Notes: generated by a model from the letters alone, not told the origin. A stretch of DNA of 64,000 bases from Janthinobacterium sp. 344 (GCF_900112025.1 NZ_FOKL01000001.1:1293084-1357083), one strand, 5' to 3'. Positions 36,264-45,167 are shown, counted from the stretch's first letter. Numbers and translations are program-made.

Positions 36264-37375
36264 GCGCGCGTCCCCGCCGCGGCCGGCCACCACAGGCGGC
36301 GCGCGCCATCGAGGCCATGCGCCAGCAGCGCGGCCAAAAACACCATGCCCCACGCGTCGCGCGCGCCATACCAGCCGAGGAACAGGGCCGGCATGGCCAG
36401 CGCGATGGCCACCCAGGCGATGGCGCCCCAGCGGCGTGCATCGGACAGGCCGCCCAGCGCCAGCGTGCCGCCAAAGATCAGGGCGAACAGGGTGGCTTGC
36501 TGCGCGCCGGCCAGCGCCGCCTCGTGGTTGACGTAATAGATCACCAGGCCAAACAGGATCACGCCGCCGATGCCGATGAACAGCTCGGGCACGTGGAAGG
36601 CGCCGCGCGACTGCCAGTGGGGGAAGCGCGCGCGCAGCCATGTGAACAGTTTGCCGTTGCTGGCCAGCAGGGGGTTGTGCGTGGGTGTCATGCCCTTCAC
36701 GCCATAGCGCATTTCCACGCCGTCCAGCTCCGGCTGGAAGCTGCCGAACAGCCTGTCCCACAGCAGCAGGGTGCCGCCGAAATTGCGGTTGATGTAGCGT
36801 TTATCGGTGCCGTGGTGCACGCGGTGGTGCGAGGGCGTGACCATGAACTTGTCGAGGATGCCGGACTTGTTCACCAGCGCATTGTGGTTGTAGAACTGCA
36901 CCGTGTAATGCAGGGACGAGACGACGAGGAAGATTTCCAGCGGCACGCCCAGCACGGCCAGGATGGCGATGAAGGGAAAATTCGTCAGCGACGAATACCA
37001 GGAATTGCGCACCCCCAGCGACAGGTTGAAATGCTCGCCCTGGTGGTGCACCACGTGCACGGCCCACAGCAGCGGGATCTTATGGTGCAGCCGGTGCATC
37101 CAGTAAAAGCACAGGTCCCACGCAAAGAAGACGAAGACCCATTGCGCGGCCACGGGCCATTGGTCGACGATGTGCAGGTTCGCATGCCGCAGCAGCAGGG
37201 CGAACGCGGCCACTTCCACGCCGCGGAACACCCACATCAGAATATGGCCGGAATTGAGGTTGAAGATGACGTCTTTCCACGGCACCGGCGTCCTGCGCAC
37301 CCATTTGAGGATCAGCAGTTCGGCCAGCACGAAGGCCAGCATGATCAGGAACGACAGGGCGAAGGGATTCATCAT
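36260..37375 (-). CDS. Sterol desaturase/fatty acid hydroxylase superfamily protein
   Basis: A 371-residue membrane di-iron enzyme of the sterol-desaturase/fatty-acid-hydroxylase family. His boxes are FYWMHRLHHKIP, HVVHHQGEHFN and TPSHHRVHHGTD. The family part is the first 260 residues; the C-terminal 110 residues add four hydrophobic spans of unknown use. Such enzymes hydroxylate, desaturate or cleave lipids and ethers. The start overlaps the PAP2 gene by 4 bp; a second ATG follows at once. Confidence 0.92.
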   Translation of the reverse strand: MMNPFALSFLIMLAFVLAELLILKWVRRTPVPWKDVIFNLNSGHILMWVFRGVEVAAFALLLRHANLHIVDQWPVAAQWVFVFFAWDLCFYWMHRLHHKIPLLWAVHVVHHQGEHFNLSLGVRNSWYSSLTNFPFIAILAVLGVPLEIFLVVSSLHYTVQFYNHNALVNKSGILDKFMVTPSHHRVHHGTDKRYINRNFGGTLLLWDRLFGSFQPELDGVEMRYGVKGMTPTHNPLLASNGKLFTWLRARFPHWQSRGAFHVPELFIGIGGVILFGLVIYYVNHEAALAGAQQATLFALIFGGTLALGGLSDARRWGAIAWVAIALAMPALFLGWYGARDAWGMVFLAALLAHGLDGARRLWWPAAAGTRA

Positions 37376-38013
37376 GATGCGGTTTCAGTGGAAAGGGTGC
37401 GGCGCGCCGCCCAGAATACGCGCATTTTGGCCAGCATGCCGCCAGCGATGCCGACAGCCAGGCCGGCCGCCAGGTCGATGCTCACGTGCCGGCGCAGCGC
37501 GATGATGGCGTAGCAGATGGCCACGCCCAGCGCCACGGCCAGCGCGGAGCGCAGCCGGTGGCGCCGGTCGCACAGGGCCCACACGCACAGCAGGGTCAAG
37601 GCGCCATGCAGCGACGGCAGGCAGTTTTGCGTGGAGTCCGCCGCCTGCAGCATGCGCAGCGCCTGCGTGCTCCAGGCAGTGCCGTCGCCCACGGGCGGAT
37701 AGGCCAGCGTGGTGGGATACAGCAGGAAGACCACGCCGCACATGAGGGCGCAAAGCGCCATGGCGCGCGCCAGCCAGCGCACCCTCGCCGCATCGGCCGC
37801 CAGGTAGGCGCAGGGGATCAGGATGAAGAAGGACAAATACAGCCAGATGGCCGAGTCGCTGTAGGGAATGGCGCGATCGAGCGCCGTTTCCGGCAGGAGC
37901 GCCCCCTGCCCTTGCAGCAGGTCGCTGGAAAAATACACGAGGCCGACGCTGCCCCAGCCGGCCAGCAGGTGCAGCATGCGAGAATACAGCGTCATGGTGT
38001 CTACAGATTTCAT
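37372..38013 (-). CDS. PAP2-family membrane phosphatase
   Basis: A 213-residue protein with six likely membrane spans and PAP2 motifs: CLPSLHGALTL (motif 2, Ser-Leu-His) and RRHVSIDLAAGL (motif 3, His-x3-Asp). Motif 1 is not clear. PAP2 enzymes remove phosphate from lipid phosphates such as phosphatidate or prenyl diphosphates at the membrane. The gene is locked into the lipid operon by 4-bp overlaps on both sides. Confidence 0.88.
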   Translation of the reverse strand: MKSVDTMTLYSRMLHLLAGWGSVGLVYFSSDLLQGQGALLPETALDRAIPYSDSAIWLYLSFFILIPCAYLAADAARVRWLARAMALCALMCGVVFLLYPTTLAYPPVGDGTAWSTQALRMLQAADSTQNCLPSLHGALTLLCVWALCDRRHRLRSALAVALGVAICYAIIALRRHVSIDLAAGLAVGIAGGMLAKMRVFWAARRTLSTETAS

Positions 38014-39305
38014 GCGGTGGCAAGGCGCCGGATGCGGCGCCGTTTCATGGTGGGGTCAAAGGACGGCAGTTCGCCGCTCACCATCCACTCCAGGCCATCG
38101 ATGGCCACGCCCAGTCCCTGCAGCACCGTTGCCAGGTGGTCGCGCAGGGCGGCCAGGCCGGCGGCGTCCAGGGCCGCGTGCAGTTGCAAGGCGCAGTCTT
38201 CCGACTGCACCAGGCGGTAGTCGGCGTCCGGCGGCAAGGCTTGCGCGAAGGCGCGCGTCAGCACGTCGGCAAACACGGCGACAGGGGCGCCGCCGCGTGC
38301 AGAGGGAAGCAGCAGCATGTCGTCGCAGCGCCCTTCGATGCCGTCGATGGCGCGCGTGGCGCGGCCGCACGGGCATGGCGTGGCGCGCGCGATCAGGATG
38401 TCGTCCAGGCGGTAGCGCACGATGGGTTGCGTGATGCGCGTAAAGTCGGTAATCACGGGCACAAAACGACGTTCTTCAGCGTCGAGCCACTGCGGCTCGA
38501 TGTGCACGTATTCCTCGTTCAAGTGCAGCACGCCATGCTCGCAGCTGCTGGCGAGAAAACCTTCGGTGGCCTGGTAGATCTCATGCACGGCGCCGAACGC
38601 CTGCGCGATCAGCGCGCGGTCCTGCGCCTCCAGCACTTCGGCCACCGAAATGACTTTTTTCGGCGCCAGCGCCAGGCCGCCATCGAGGACGCGCAAGGCC
38701 AGCTGGCGCAGCACCTGGGCCGGCGCGACGATCACGGACGGTTGATAGCGCGCCAGCTGCGCGCACAGGCTGTCGAACGGTGCGAACAGGTCGTAGAAGG
38801 CAAAAGTCAGCCACGGCGAGCGCACGGCCGTGTACAGATTGCTGTTCGCGCGCAGGAACAGCGCCACGCGCTCGCCGGAAAACAGGCCGTCGGGCAGCGC
38901 CTTGGCCAGCATCACGCCCGCCCACTGCGCCTTTTCGCGGGGGCTGACGGTAAACACGGCGCGCCGCGACGACGTGCCCGACGACAGGCCCACGGTGATG
39001 TCGCCCACGGCGGGCGTGAAGTCGCGGCTATGTTCGGCCGCCATGGCCGCGTCCATCGCCTGCGCCAAAGTCACCCCTTCGGTGTTCATGGCGTCAAAAT
39101 GCTCGAGCATCAGCGCCTTGTTCATGGTCGGCCACTGCGCCAGCGGCAGCTTGCGGTACGGCGCAAAATACGTGCTGCGCTGGCACAAGGTATCGATGAA
39201 ACGCGCCAGCTGCTTGCGCTGGTAGGCGTCCAGCTGCGCGCGGCTGGCGAAACGCAGGCGGCGCGTGCGCCAGTACGCCAGCAACAGCCAGACCATGCGC
39301 TTCAC
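38010..39305 (-). CDS. F390-synthetase-like adenylate-forming enzyme
   Basis: A 431-residue member of the ANL superfamily related to coenzyme F390 synthetase, PaaK and CapK (TIGR02304-like). Visible are GDITVGLSSGTSS (phosphate loop), HEIYQATEGFLASSCEHG (the core YxxTE motif) and IVRYRLDDILIA with the conserved Asp. A short C-terminal lid follows. It probably activates a carboxylic acid with ATP, for ligation or lactone formation. The start is GTG at 39305 overlapping the MBL stop (GTGA); an ATG three codons in is the alternative. Confidence 0.85.
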   Translation of the reverse strand: MKRMVWLLLAYWRTRRLRFASRAQLDAYQRKQLARFIDTLCQRSTYFAPYRKLPLAQWPTMNKALMLEHFDAMNTEGVTLAQAMDAAMAAEHSRDFTPAVGDITVGLSSGTSSRRAVFTVSPREKAQWAGVMLAKALPDGLFSGERVALFLRANSNLYTAVRSPWLTFAFYDLFAPFDSLCAQLARYQPSVIVAPAQVLRQLALRVLDGGLALAPKKVISVAEVLEAQDRALIAQAFGAVHEIYQATEGFLASSCEHGVLHLNEEYVHIEPQWLDAEERRFVPVITDFTRITQPIVRYRLDDILIARATPCPCGRATRAIDGIEGRCDDMLLLPSARGGAPVAVFADVLTRAFAQALPPDADYRLVQSEDCALQLHAALDAAGLAALRDHLATVLQGLGVAIDGLEWMVSGELPSFDPTMKRRRIRRLATA

Positions 39306-40132
39306 GGGCGGCCCGCCACAGGAACATAGTCCGCCGTATCTTCATGCGTGATGCGGATGTGCGCATTGCCCGAGCGGTGCAGCTGGTGCAGCCGGTTCAG
39401 GGTCGCATAATACGGCGCGCGCTTGTGCTGGATGAGGAAGGACAGTTCGGACGGTCCGCGCAGCTGCTGGAAGCTTTCCGGCACCCAGGCCGCGTCGGAC
39501 GCCAGCAAGGTCCAGCCGCCCTCCTGCAGCACGAAGGCGCCGATATGCCCGATGGCGTGGCCGGGCAGGTCGACGATATAGATTTCGCCCGTGCCGCTGA
39601 CGTCGCGCCCGTGCGTAAATGGCAGCAAGGCCGCCGGCAAGGCCGTCTCGGGCACGCTTTCGACAAAAGCCAGGCGGTCGGCGATATCGTTGGGCAGCAG
39701 CTCGGGCACGAAGGCCTGGCGCACGGCGGCCACGCCGGACAAACCGCGCACGGCGTCCCAGCCCGTCTGGGAGGCCATCAGCCGCGCGCCGGGAAAGTCG
39801 CGCAGGCCGGCGATATGGTCGGCATGGAAGTGCGACAGCAGCAAGGTGTGGATATCGCCGGGCGCCACGCCATGCGCGCGCAGCTGGCCGTGCAGCGACT
39901 CATGCTCGTCAAACGAGATGGGCGTCACCCACGCATACAGGCGGTACACGCCTTGCGACGTGGCGGCGCGGAAGTGCTCGGCGTAGCCCGTGTCCCACAG
40001 GTACAGGCCCGCGCGCGTCTCGATCAGGTAGGCGCGCGAGGGGAAGCAGCGGCTGGCCAGCCCGCTGCCCTTCAGGACCATGCACGACGGATGGGTGCAG
40101 TGGCCGACGCGAAACGCGGTGATGCTAGCCAT
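39302..40132 (-). CDS. MBL-fold metallo-hydrolase
   Basis: A 276-residue metallo-beta-lactamase-fold hydrolase with two-metal motifs LLLSHFHADHIAGLRDF (HxHxDH), a later His in DLPGHAIGHIGAF and Asp in LLASDAAW. Closest in feel to the lactonase/AttM branch, so hydrolysis of a lactone, ester or thioester is plausible. The protein has no signal peptide. It overlaps the SDR gene by 8 bp and the adenylating enzyme by 4 bp in the lipid operon. Confidence 0.9.
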   Translation of the reverse strand: MASITAFRVGHCTHPSCMVLKGSGLASRCFPSRAYLIETRAGLYLWDTGYAEHFRAATSQGVYRLYAWVTPISFDEHESLHGQLRAHGVAPGDIHTLLLSHFHADHIAGLRDFPGARLMASQTGWDAVRGLSGVAAVRQAFVPELLPNDIADRLAFVESVPETALPAALLPFTHGRDVSGTGEIYIVDLPGHAIGHIGAFVLQEGGWTLLASDAAWVPESFQQLRGPSELSFLIQHKRAPYYATLNRLHQLHRSGNAHIRITHEDTADYVPVAGRP

Positions 40133-41162
40133 TGCGCTCCTTGCCCACCTTGTGCGCCGCCGCTTCCTGGCGCATCCACTGCGCCGTCAGGGCGATGCCT
40201 TCCTGCAGGCTGACGATGGGACGGTAGCCGAGCACCTTGCGCGCCTTGGCGCTGTCGAGCGTCATGTCGACACTGAGCGCGCCGATGCTGTAGGGCGTGA
40301 GCGCCGGTTCGCGGCGCGTGAAGCGCGAGCCGAACTGCATCAGGCGCGCCACCAGCGCCAGCACGCTGTACGGCACGCTGACGATCTCGAACGGCTGCTG
40401 CAGATGGTCGCAAAACAGGCTGCGCAAGATATCGCACAGGCGCGCCGGTTCGCCATTCGTGATGTTGAAGGCGGCGCCCGACTGTACCGTCTTGTGCACC
40501 GTGGCCAGCCACATCGCATGCACGACGTTGTCGACATAGGTGACGTCGATGGTGGCCGCGCCGCCATTGGGCAGCGGCAGCTTGCCGCCGCGCTGTGCCA
40601 GCACGCGCGCCAGGCGCGGGATCAAGACCTGGTCGTGCGGGCCGAAGATGGCGCGCGGCCGCAGGATCACGCAGGCCATGCCGCGGTGGCGCTCGACGCA
40701 CTCTTGCACCAGCTTTTCCGCCATCGCTTTCGACCGCGCGTACGCGTTGACAAACTTGTCGGGACGGAAGGTTTCCGGCACCTCGCAGCGCTTGCGGTAA
40801 TCGAAATAGATGGCCGGCGTGGAGATGTGCACGAAGCGCGCCACGTGCATGCTGGCGGCCGCGCGCAGCAGCTGGCCCGTGGCCGTGACATTGGCGGCGA
40901 TGAAGTCGCGCTCCGGTCCCCACGGCGAGGACAGCGCGGCGCAATGCCAGACGGTGTCCATGCCGCGCACCAGTTCATCGACCTGGCGCGGCGTCGCCTG
41001 GGCCAGGTCGAGCGCCACGAATTGCGCGCCCATGCGTTCCAGTTCGCGGCCCACGGCGGCGTTGCGGCCGGTGGCGCGCACTTCCACGCCCTGCGCCAGC
41101 AGGGTGCGCACGGCATTGCGCCCCAGCCCGCCCGTCGCTCCCGTGACCAGTATCCGCCTCAT
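40125..41162 (-). CDS. NAD-dependent epimerase/3-beta-HSD-like SDR
   Basis: A 345-residue extended SDR: VTGATGGLGRNAVRTLL (cofactor), HISTPAIYF and NAYARSKAMAEKLV (YxxxK), with a C-terminal substrate domain. Overall it resembles 3-beta-hydroxysteroid dehydrogenase-like reductases, the group that includes OleD, which reduces 2-alkyl-3-keto acids. The ATG at 41162 has an AAGGTGAT ribosome site. It probably reduces the beta-keto product of the KASIII enzyme encoded just upstream. Confidence 0.9.
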   Translation of the reverse strand: MRRILVTGATGGLGRNAVRTLLAQGVEVRATGRNAAVGRELERMGAQFVALDLAQATPRQVDELVRGMDTVWHCAALSSPWGPERDFIAANVTATGQLLRAAASMHVARFVHISTPAIYFDYRKRCEVPETFRPDKFVNAYARSKAMAEKLVQECVERHRGMACVILRPRAIFGPHDQVLIPRLARVLAQRGGKLPLPNGGAATIDVTYVDNVVHAMWLATVHKTVQSGAAFNITNGEPARLCDILRSLFCDHLQQPFEIVSVPYSVLALVARLMQFGSRFTRREPALTPYSIGALSVDMTLDSAKARKVLGYRPIVSLQEGIALTAQWMRQEAAAHKVGKERNG

Positions 41163-41172
41163 CGCATCACCT

Positions 41173-42153
41173 TCACAGATCAAGAATCATGCCGCCGATG
41201 GTCAGGCCGGCGGCCGTGCCCATCATCAGCAAGCGCTGGCCCGCCACGGCCCGCCCCGTCATCACCGCCTCGTGCAGGGCGGTGGGCAGGGATGCGGCCA
41301 CCTGGTTGCCATGGGTTTCAAAGATCTTGATGATTTTAGCATCGGGGACGTCGAGGATGCGCGCCGCATGCGCGAGGCCCAGCGGGCTGGCCTGGTGCGG
41401 CACGACCACGTCCACGCGCTCCAGGCCCGCGCCCGATGCGGTCATGAGTTCCGCGAGGAAATCCGGCATCACCTTGACGGCCAGGCGGAAGACGGCCTTG
41501 CCATCCATGCGGAACAGGTAGTCGCCCGGTTCGCAGCCATTGCGCGGGTTGCGCTCGGTGCCGCCGCCGCGGATTTCGCAGTAGCGCCGTCCTTCCGGAT
41601 ACGTGCCCATCTTGTAGGCGCGGATGCCGGCGCTGCCGTCGCCCCGCTCGACGATGACGGCGGCGGCGCCGTCGCCAAAGATCATCGACGCTTCCGGCTC
41701 GCTCCAGTCGACGCCGCGCGAGGCCAGGTCCGACGAGACGATGGCGATGCGCCGGTAGGCGCCGTCCGCCAGCATCGCGGCGGCCACGCGGAAGGCGGCC
41801 ATGAAACTGAGGCAGCTGGCGTTGACGTCGAAGCTAGGCGTGCCGGGCGGCAGTCCCGCGTGTTCCGCGACAAAACAGGCCGTGTTCGGCAAGGCTTGCT
41901 CGGGCACGCCGCAGGCGCAGATCAGCAAATCGATGTCGGACGGGCGCAGGCTGGCGTTCTTCAGCGCGTCGCGCAGGGCGGCGGCGCCCAGCTGGCTTTG
42001 CGACTCGTCGGGCGCCGCGACAAAGCGCGACAGCACGCCGCTCTTGCGCAGGGTATAGCCGGGCGGATGGCCCAGTGTCAGGTCCAGGCTTGCGGAGGTG
42101 ACGCTGTGCGACGGTACGGCTTTACCCGTCGCGATCAGGCGAACTGGAATCAT
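41173..42153 (-). CDS. 3-oxoacyl-ACP synthase III-like condensing enzyme
   Basis: A 326-residue thiolase-fold enzyme of the FabH/OleA type. The Cys-His-Asn triad is complete: C114 in VNASCLSF, H253 in VVPHQASPLG and N283 in THGNQVAAS. It is not in a fatty-acid synthesis locus, so it is unlikely to be the housekeeping FabH. It joins acyl thioesters by Claisen condensation; chain lengths are unknown. First gene of the lipid operon, so it likely makes the starting beta-keto compound. Confidence 0.9.
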   Translation of the reverse strand: MIPVRLIATGKAVPSHSVTSASLDLTLGHPPGYTLRKSGVLSRFVAAPDESQSQLGAAALRDALKNASLRPSDIDLLICACGVPEQALPNTACFVAEHAGLPPGTPSFDVNASCLSFMAAFRVAAAMLADGAYRRIAIVSSDLASRGVDWSEPEASMIFGDGAAAVIVERGDGSAGIRAYKMGTYPEGRRYCEIRGGGTERNPRNGCEPGDYLFRMDGKAVFRLAVKVMPDFLAELMTASGAGLERVDVVVPHQASPLGLAHAARILDVPDAKIIKIFETHGNQVAASLPTALHEAVMTGRAVAGQRLLMMGTAAGLTIGGMILDL

Positions 42154-42191
42154 GTCAGCTTTTATCAGTTAGTGCGCTCACGCGCAAGAGT

Positions 42192-42307
42192 CGCCGGATG
42201 CCACCTACCGCGCGGGGCGATGTGCGGCCTGCGTTGCGCACTGCGCAGGCGCACAGTTGCGCGTCTCGGCCACAACTCACATCGGCTCGCGATGGTGGCA
42301 TCCGGCG
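42192..42307. repeat. 116-bp nested inverted-repeat element
   Basis: CGCCGGATGCCACC (42192-42205) and GGTGGCATCCGGCG (42294-42307) are perfect 14-bp outer arms. Inside lie CGATGTG (from 42218) with CACATCG, and GCCTGCG with CGCAGGC (42227-42250). The whole folds as a branched stem on either strand. It fills the gap between the K+ channel stop (4 bp away) and the start of the condensing-enzyme gene. It could be a small mobile element, an attC-like site or a structured RNA. Confidence 0.65.
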
Positions 42308-42310
42308 AGG

Positions 42311-43252
42311 TTAATCGTGTACCAACGGCGGCAAATCGACACCGCAGTTCTTGCAGAAATTGGCATCGTCATCGAGCCCTTCCTTCAGGCACGTGGGACA
42401 GGTACGCGTAGTGACCAGCTTGGAGCTGCGCTGTACCGTCATTTCGGCGCTGATAATGCCGGTAGGCACTGCCAGGATGCCCCAGCCGAGCAGCATCATC
42501 AGGGAAGCGATGGTGCGCCCGATGTCGGTGCGCGGCGTGATGTCGCCGAAGCCCACCGTGGTCATGGTGCTGATGGCCCAGTATATCGACGTGGGAATAC
42601 TGCTGAAACCGTTATCCGGCCCTTCCACGACATACATCACGGTGCCGAGCAGAAAGACCACCATCATCACGAAGGACAAAAAGATGAGGATCTTGCGCCG
42701 GCTGGCCAGCAGCGCGCGCCCCAGCACCGTGTATTCATGCACGTAGGACGTGAGCTTGAGGATACGGAACATGCGCAGCAGGCGCAAAATGCGCACATCG
42801 ATCAGCACGTGCGCGCCCGGCAGCAGCAAGCCGATGTAGGTCGGCACGATGGCCAGCAAGTCGATGATGCCGAAGAAACTCTTGGCGTAGCGCACCGGGT
42901 GCTGCAGGCAGGACAGGCGGGCGAAATACTCGACCGTAAACAGGATGGTGAAAAACCATTCCAGCGCCGTCAGCCAGGCGCCATAGCGGGCCGCCACGGA
43001 CGCCACACTGCTGAGCACGACAACGGTCACGCTCAGCAGGATGGCGCCGATCAGCACCAGGTCGAAGGCGCGGCCCGTGCGCGTTTCCGCCTCGAAAATG
43101 ACGGTGTACACCTGCTCGCGCCAGCCCCGCTCGGGCTTGCCATATTTTTGCTGCGTTTCCTGCGCGGCAAGCTGTTGCGGCGTCAGGGGGGCCGCCCCGC
43201 TCTTTGTCGCGGCCTTCATGCGGATAATCTGGTCGGTAGTTTGCTCATACAT
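42311..43252 (-). CDS. Voltage-gated-type K+ channel with C-terminal zinc ribbon
   Basis: A 313-residue six-helix channel. S4 carries Arg at every third position (R154, R157, R160, R163), and the pore filter is TTVGFGD (about 232-237) before S6. The 45-residue tail ends in a four-Cys zinc ribbon, CPTC...CKNC (C285, C288, C300, C303). Kv-like bacterial channels carry K+ across the inner membrane. The added ribbon suggests metal, redox or protein binding as gating input. It stands alone. Confidence 0.92.
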   Translation of the reverse strand: MYEQTTDQIIRMKAATKSGAAPLTPQQLAAQETQQKYGKPERGWREQVYTVIFEAETRTGRAFDLVLIGAILLSVTVVVLSSVASVAARYGAWLTALEWFFTILFTVEYFARLSCLQHPVRYAKSFFGIIDLLAIVPTYIGLLLPGAHVLIDVRILRLLRMFRILKLTSYVHEYTVLGRALLASRRKILIFLSFVMMVVFLLGTVMYVVEGPDNGFSSIPTSIYWAISTMTTVGFGDITPRTDIGRTIASLMMLLGWGILAVPTGIISAEMTVQRSSKLVTTRTCPTCLKEGLDDDANFCKNCGVDLPPLVHD

Positions 43253-43308
43253 TGATTATTGTATAGATAATTTGCCGCGCACGGCGGCCCGCTGCGTGCG
43301 GGCTAGGG

Positions 43309-45060
43309 CTAGGGTGCCTTCTTCGCCAGCAGCACGGCATTGCGCCTGTCGCGCTCGGTTTGCACGATATCGGCTGCGCGCGCCTCGCTCAGGCCCGCCG
43401 TGTGCAGCACGGTGGCCGTCAGCTGCAGCGCCGCTTCCAGCGCTTCGGGCACGACCAGGGTGGCGCCCGCCTGGATCAGGGCCACCGCATGCGCCTCGTC
43501 GCGCGCCCGCGCATACACGGGCAGCTGCGGATATTCGCGGCGGATCGACTTGACGGCGTGCAGCACGGACGCCGCATGGTCCATGGTCAGCACCACGGCG
43601 GCGGCGCGGTCCGCATTCACCTTCTGCAACAATTCCGCGCGCGACGCATCGCCGAAATACACGGGAAAGCCGCGCGGATGCAGGGTCGTCACCAGGCGCG
43701 CATCGTTTTCAATCGCCACATAGGCGATATCCTGTTCCGTCAGCACCTTGGCCAGCAACTGCCCCACCCGGCCGAAACCGGCGATGATGACGGTGCTGCC
43801 CTGCGGCGGGCGGGCGCCTTCGGCCAGGTCGGCCAGCTGGTGGTGGTGGCGCTTTTCCCACCAGTTGCCGAACCCGCGCGCCGCTTTCGCCAGCGCCGGC
43901 GTGGCGAACAGGCTCAGGCCCACCACCAGCATGACGAACTGCGCCACCTGCGGCCCGATCAATTTCGTGCCCAGCGCATACGCGACGACGATGAAGGCAA
44001 ATTCGCCGCCCTGCCCCAGCAGCACGCCCGTTTCCACGGCGCGCCCCCAGTGAAAGCCGCCGATGCGGAAAATCACGCTGATGACCAGGGTCTTCAGGAA
44101 AAACAGGCTCAGCACGGCCAGGGGGATCAGGACCGGCGACTTGAGAATCTCGCGCACATCGATCTGCATGCCCACGGACATGAAGAACAGGCCCATCAAC
44201 AGTCCCTTGAACGGCTCGATCGTCACTTCCACTTCATGGCGAAATTCCGTTTCCGCCAGCAGCAAGCCCGCCAGCAAGGCGCCCAGCGCCATCGACAGGC
44301 CCGCCAGATACGTCAGGCCCGCGATGCCCAGGGTGCTGAGCAGGGTCAGGGCCATGAAGACGTCGGGCTGGTGTTTCTTGACGAAAAACTGGAACAGGGG
44401 ACGGATGACCCGGCGCCCGAGCAGGTAAATCAGCAGGATGGCGCCGGCCGATTTCACGGCCGCAAAGCTGAGCAGGTAGGCCAGGTCGTCGCTGCGCCCG
44501 CTGGCGAACACGTCGATCAGGATGAACAGCGGCACCACCATCAGATCCTGGAACATCAAAATGGAAAAGCCCGCCTGCCCCGCCGGTGTCTGCAGGGAGC
44601 GCTGGTCCGTGAGCAGCTGCATCACGACGGCCGTGGACGACAGCGACAGCACCAGCCCCAGCACGATGGATGCTTCCAGCGACAGGCCAAAGTAATACGC
44701 CACGCCGCCGATCAGGCAGGCGCTGACAGCCACCTGCCCCACGCCCGCGCCAAACACCCAGCGCCGCAGCGCCCACAGCCGTTCCGTCGACAGTTCCAGG
44801 CCGATCATGAACATCAAGAACATCACGCCCAGCTCGGCCAGACCGCTCACCTGCTCGGCGCGGACGAACGAGAAATACGTCAGCCACGTGAAGTCGCCGG
44901 CCCACAGGCCAAAGCCGAACGGCCCGAACAGGGCGCCGACGGCCAGGAAACCGAGCACCTGGTTGACCTTCAGGCGTTGCAATAGCGGAATGAAAATTCC
45001 GGCCAGGGCGAGAAACAGCAGGGTTTCTCGCAAATACGGTAAGGCGTGCTGCTCTTCCAA
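43309..45060 (-). CDS. CPA2-family monovalent cation:proton antiporter, KefB/KefC type
   Basis: A 583-residue antiporter: about 12 membrane spans of the Na+/H+ exchanger domain (with GLELSTERLW and FQDLMVVPLFIL) and, from about 410, a cytoplasmic RCK/TrkA-N domain (TVIIAGFGRVGQLLAKVL, with VYFGDASRAELL). KefB/KefC pairs respond to glutathione adducts; whether this one does is unknown. The start must be TTG at 45060, because a TGA lies in frame 21-23 bp further upstream. Confidence 0.93.
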   Translation of the reverse strand: MEEQHALPYLRETLLFLALAGIFIPLLQRLKVNQVLGFLAVGALFGPFGFGLWAGDFTWLTYFSFVRAEQVSGLAELGVMFLMFMIGLELSTERLWALRRWVFGAGVGQVAVSACLIGGVAYYFGLSLEASIVLGLVLSLSSTAVVMQLLTDQRSLQTPAGQAGFSILMFQDLMVVPLFILIDVFASGRSDDLAYLLSFAAVKSAGAILLIYLLGRRVIRPLFQFFVKKHQPDVFMALTLLSTLGIAGLTYLAGLSMALGALLAGLLLAETEFRHEVEVTIEPFKGLLMGLFFMSVGMQIDVREILKSPVLIPLAVLSLFFLKTLVISVIFRIGGFHWGRAVETGVLLGQGGEFAFIVVAYALGTKLIGPQVAQFVMLVVGLSLFATPALAKAARGFGNWWEKRHHHQLADLAEGARPPQGSTVIIAGFGRVGQLLAKVLTEQDIAYVAIENDARLVTTLHPRGFPVYFGDASRAELLQKVNADRAAAVVLTMDHAASVLHAVKSIRREYPQLPVYARARDEAHAVALIQAGATLVVPEALEAALQLTATVLHTAGLSEARAADIVQTERDRRNAVLLAKKAP

Positions 45061-45167
45061 AATAATCCTAACTAAATATCATTCTTGCTGAATTGATAGT
45101 GTCGCATGCCGGGCCACGGCGCCGCACGTGTGCACACGATATTTTTTGCCACAAGGCAACATATTCC

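Noticed and set aside
42192-42307. Integron attC site
   Set aside because: Size fits, but the GTTRRRY and RYYYAAC core sites are not in the right places and no integrase or cassette array is present; recorded as an unexplained repeat instead.
43287-43303. GCCCGC/GCGGGC hairpin between channel and antiporter genes
   Set aside because: Only 6 bp in a GC-rich background and no T-run; likely chance.
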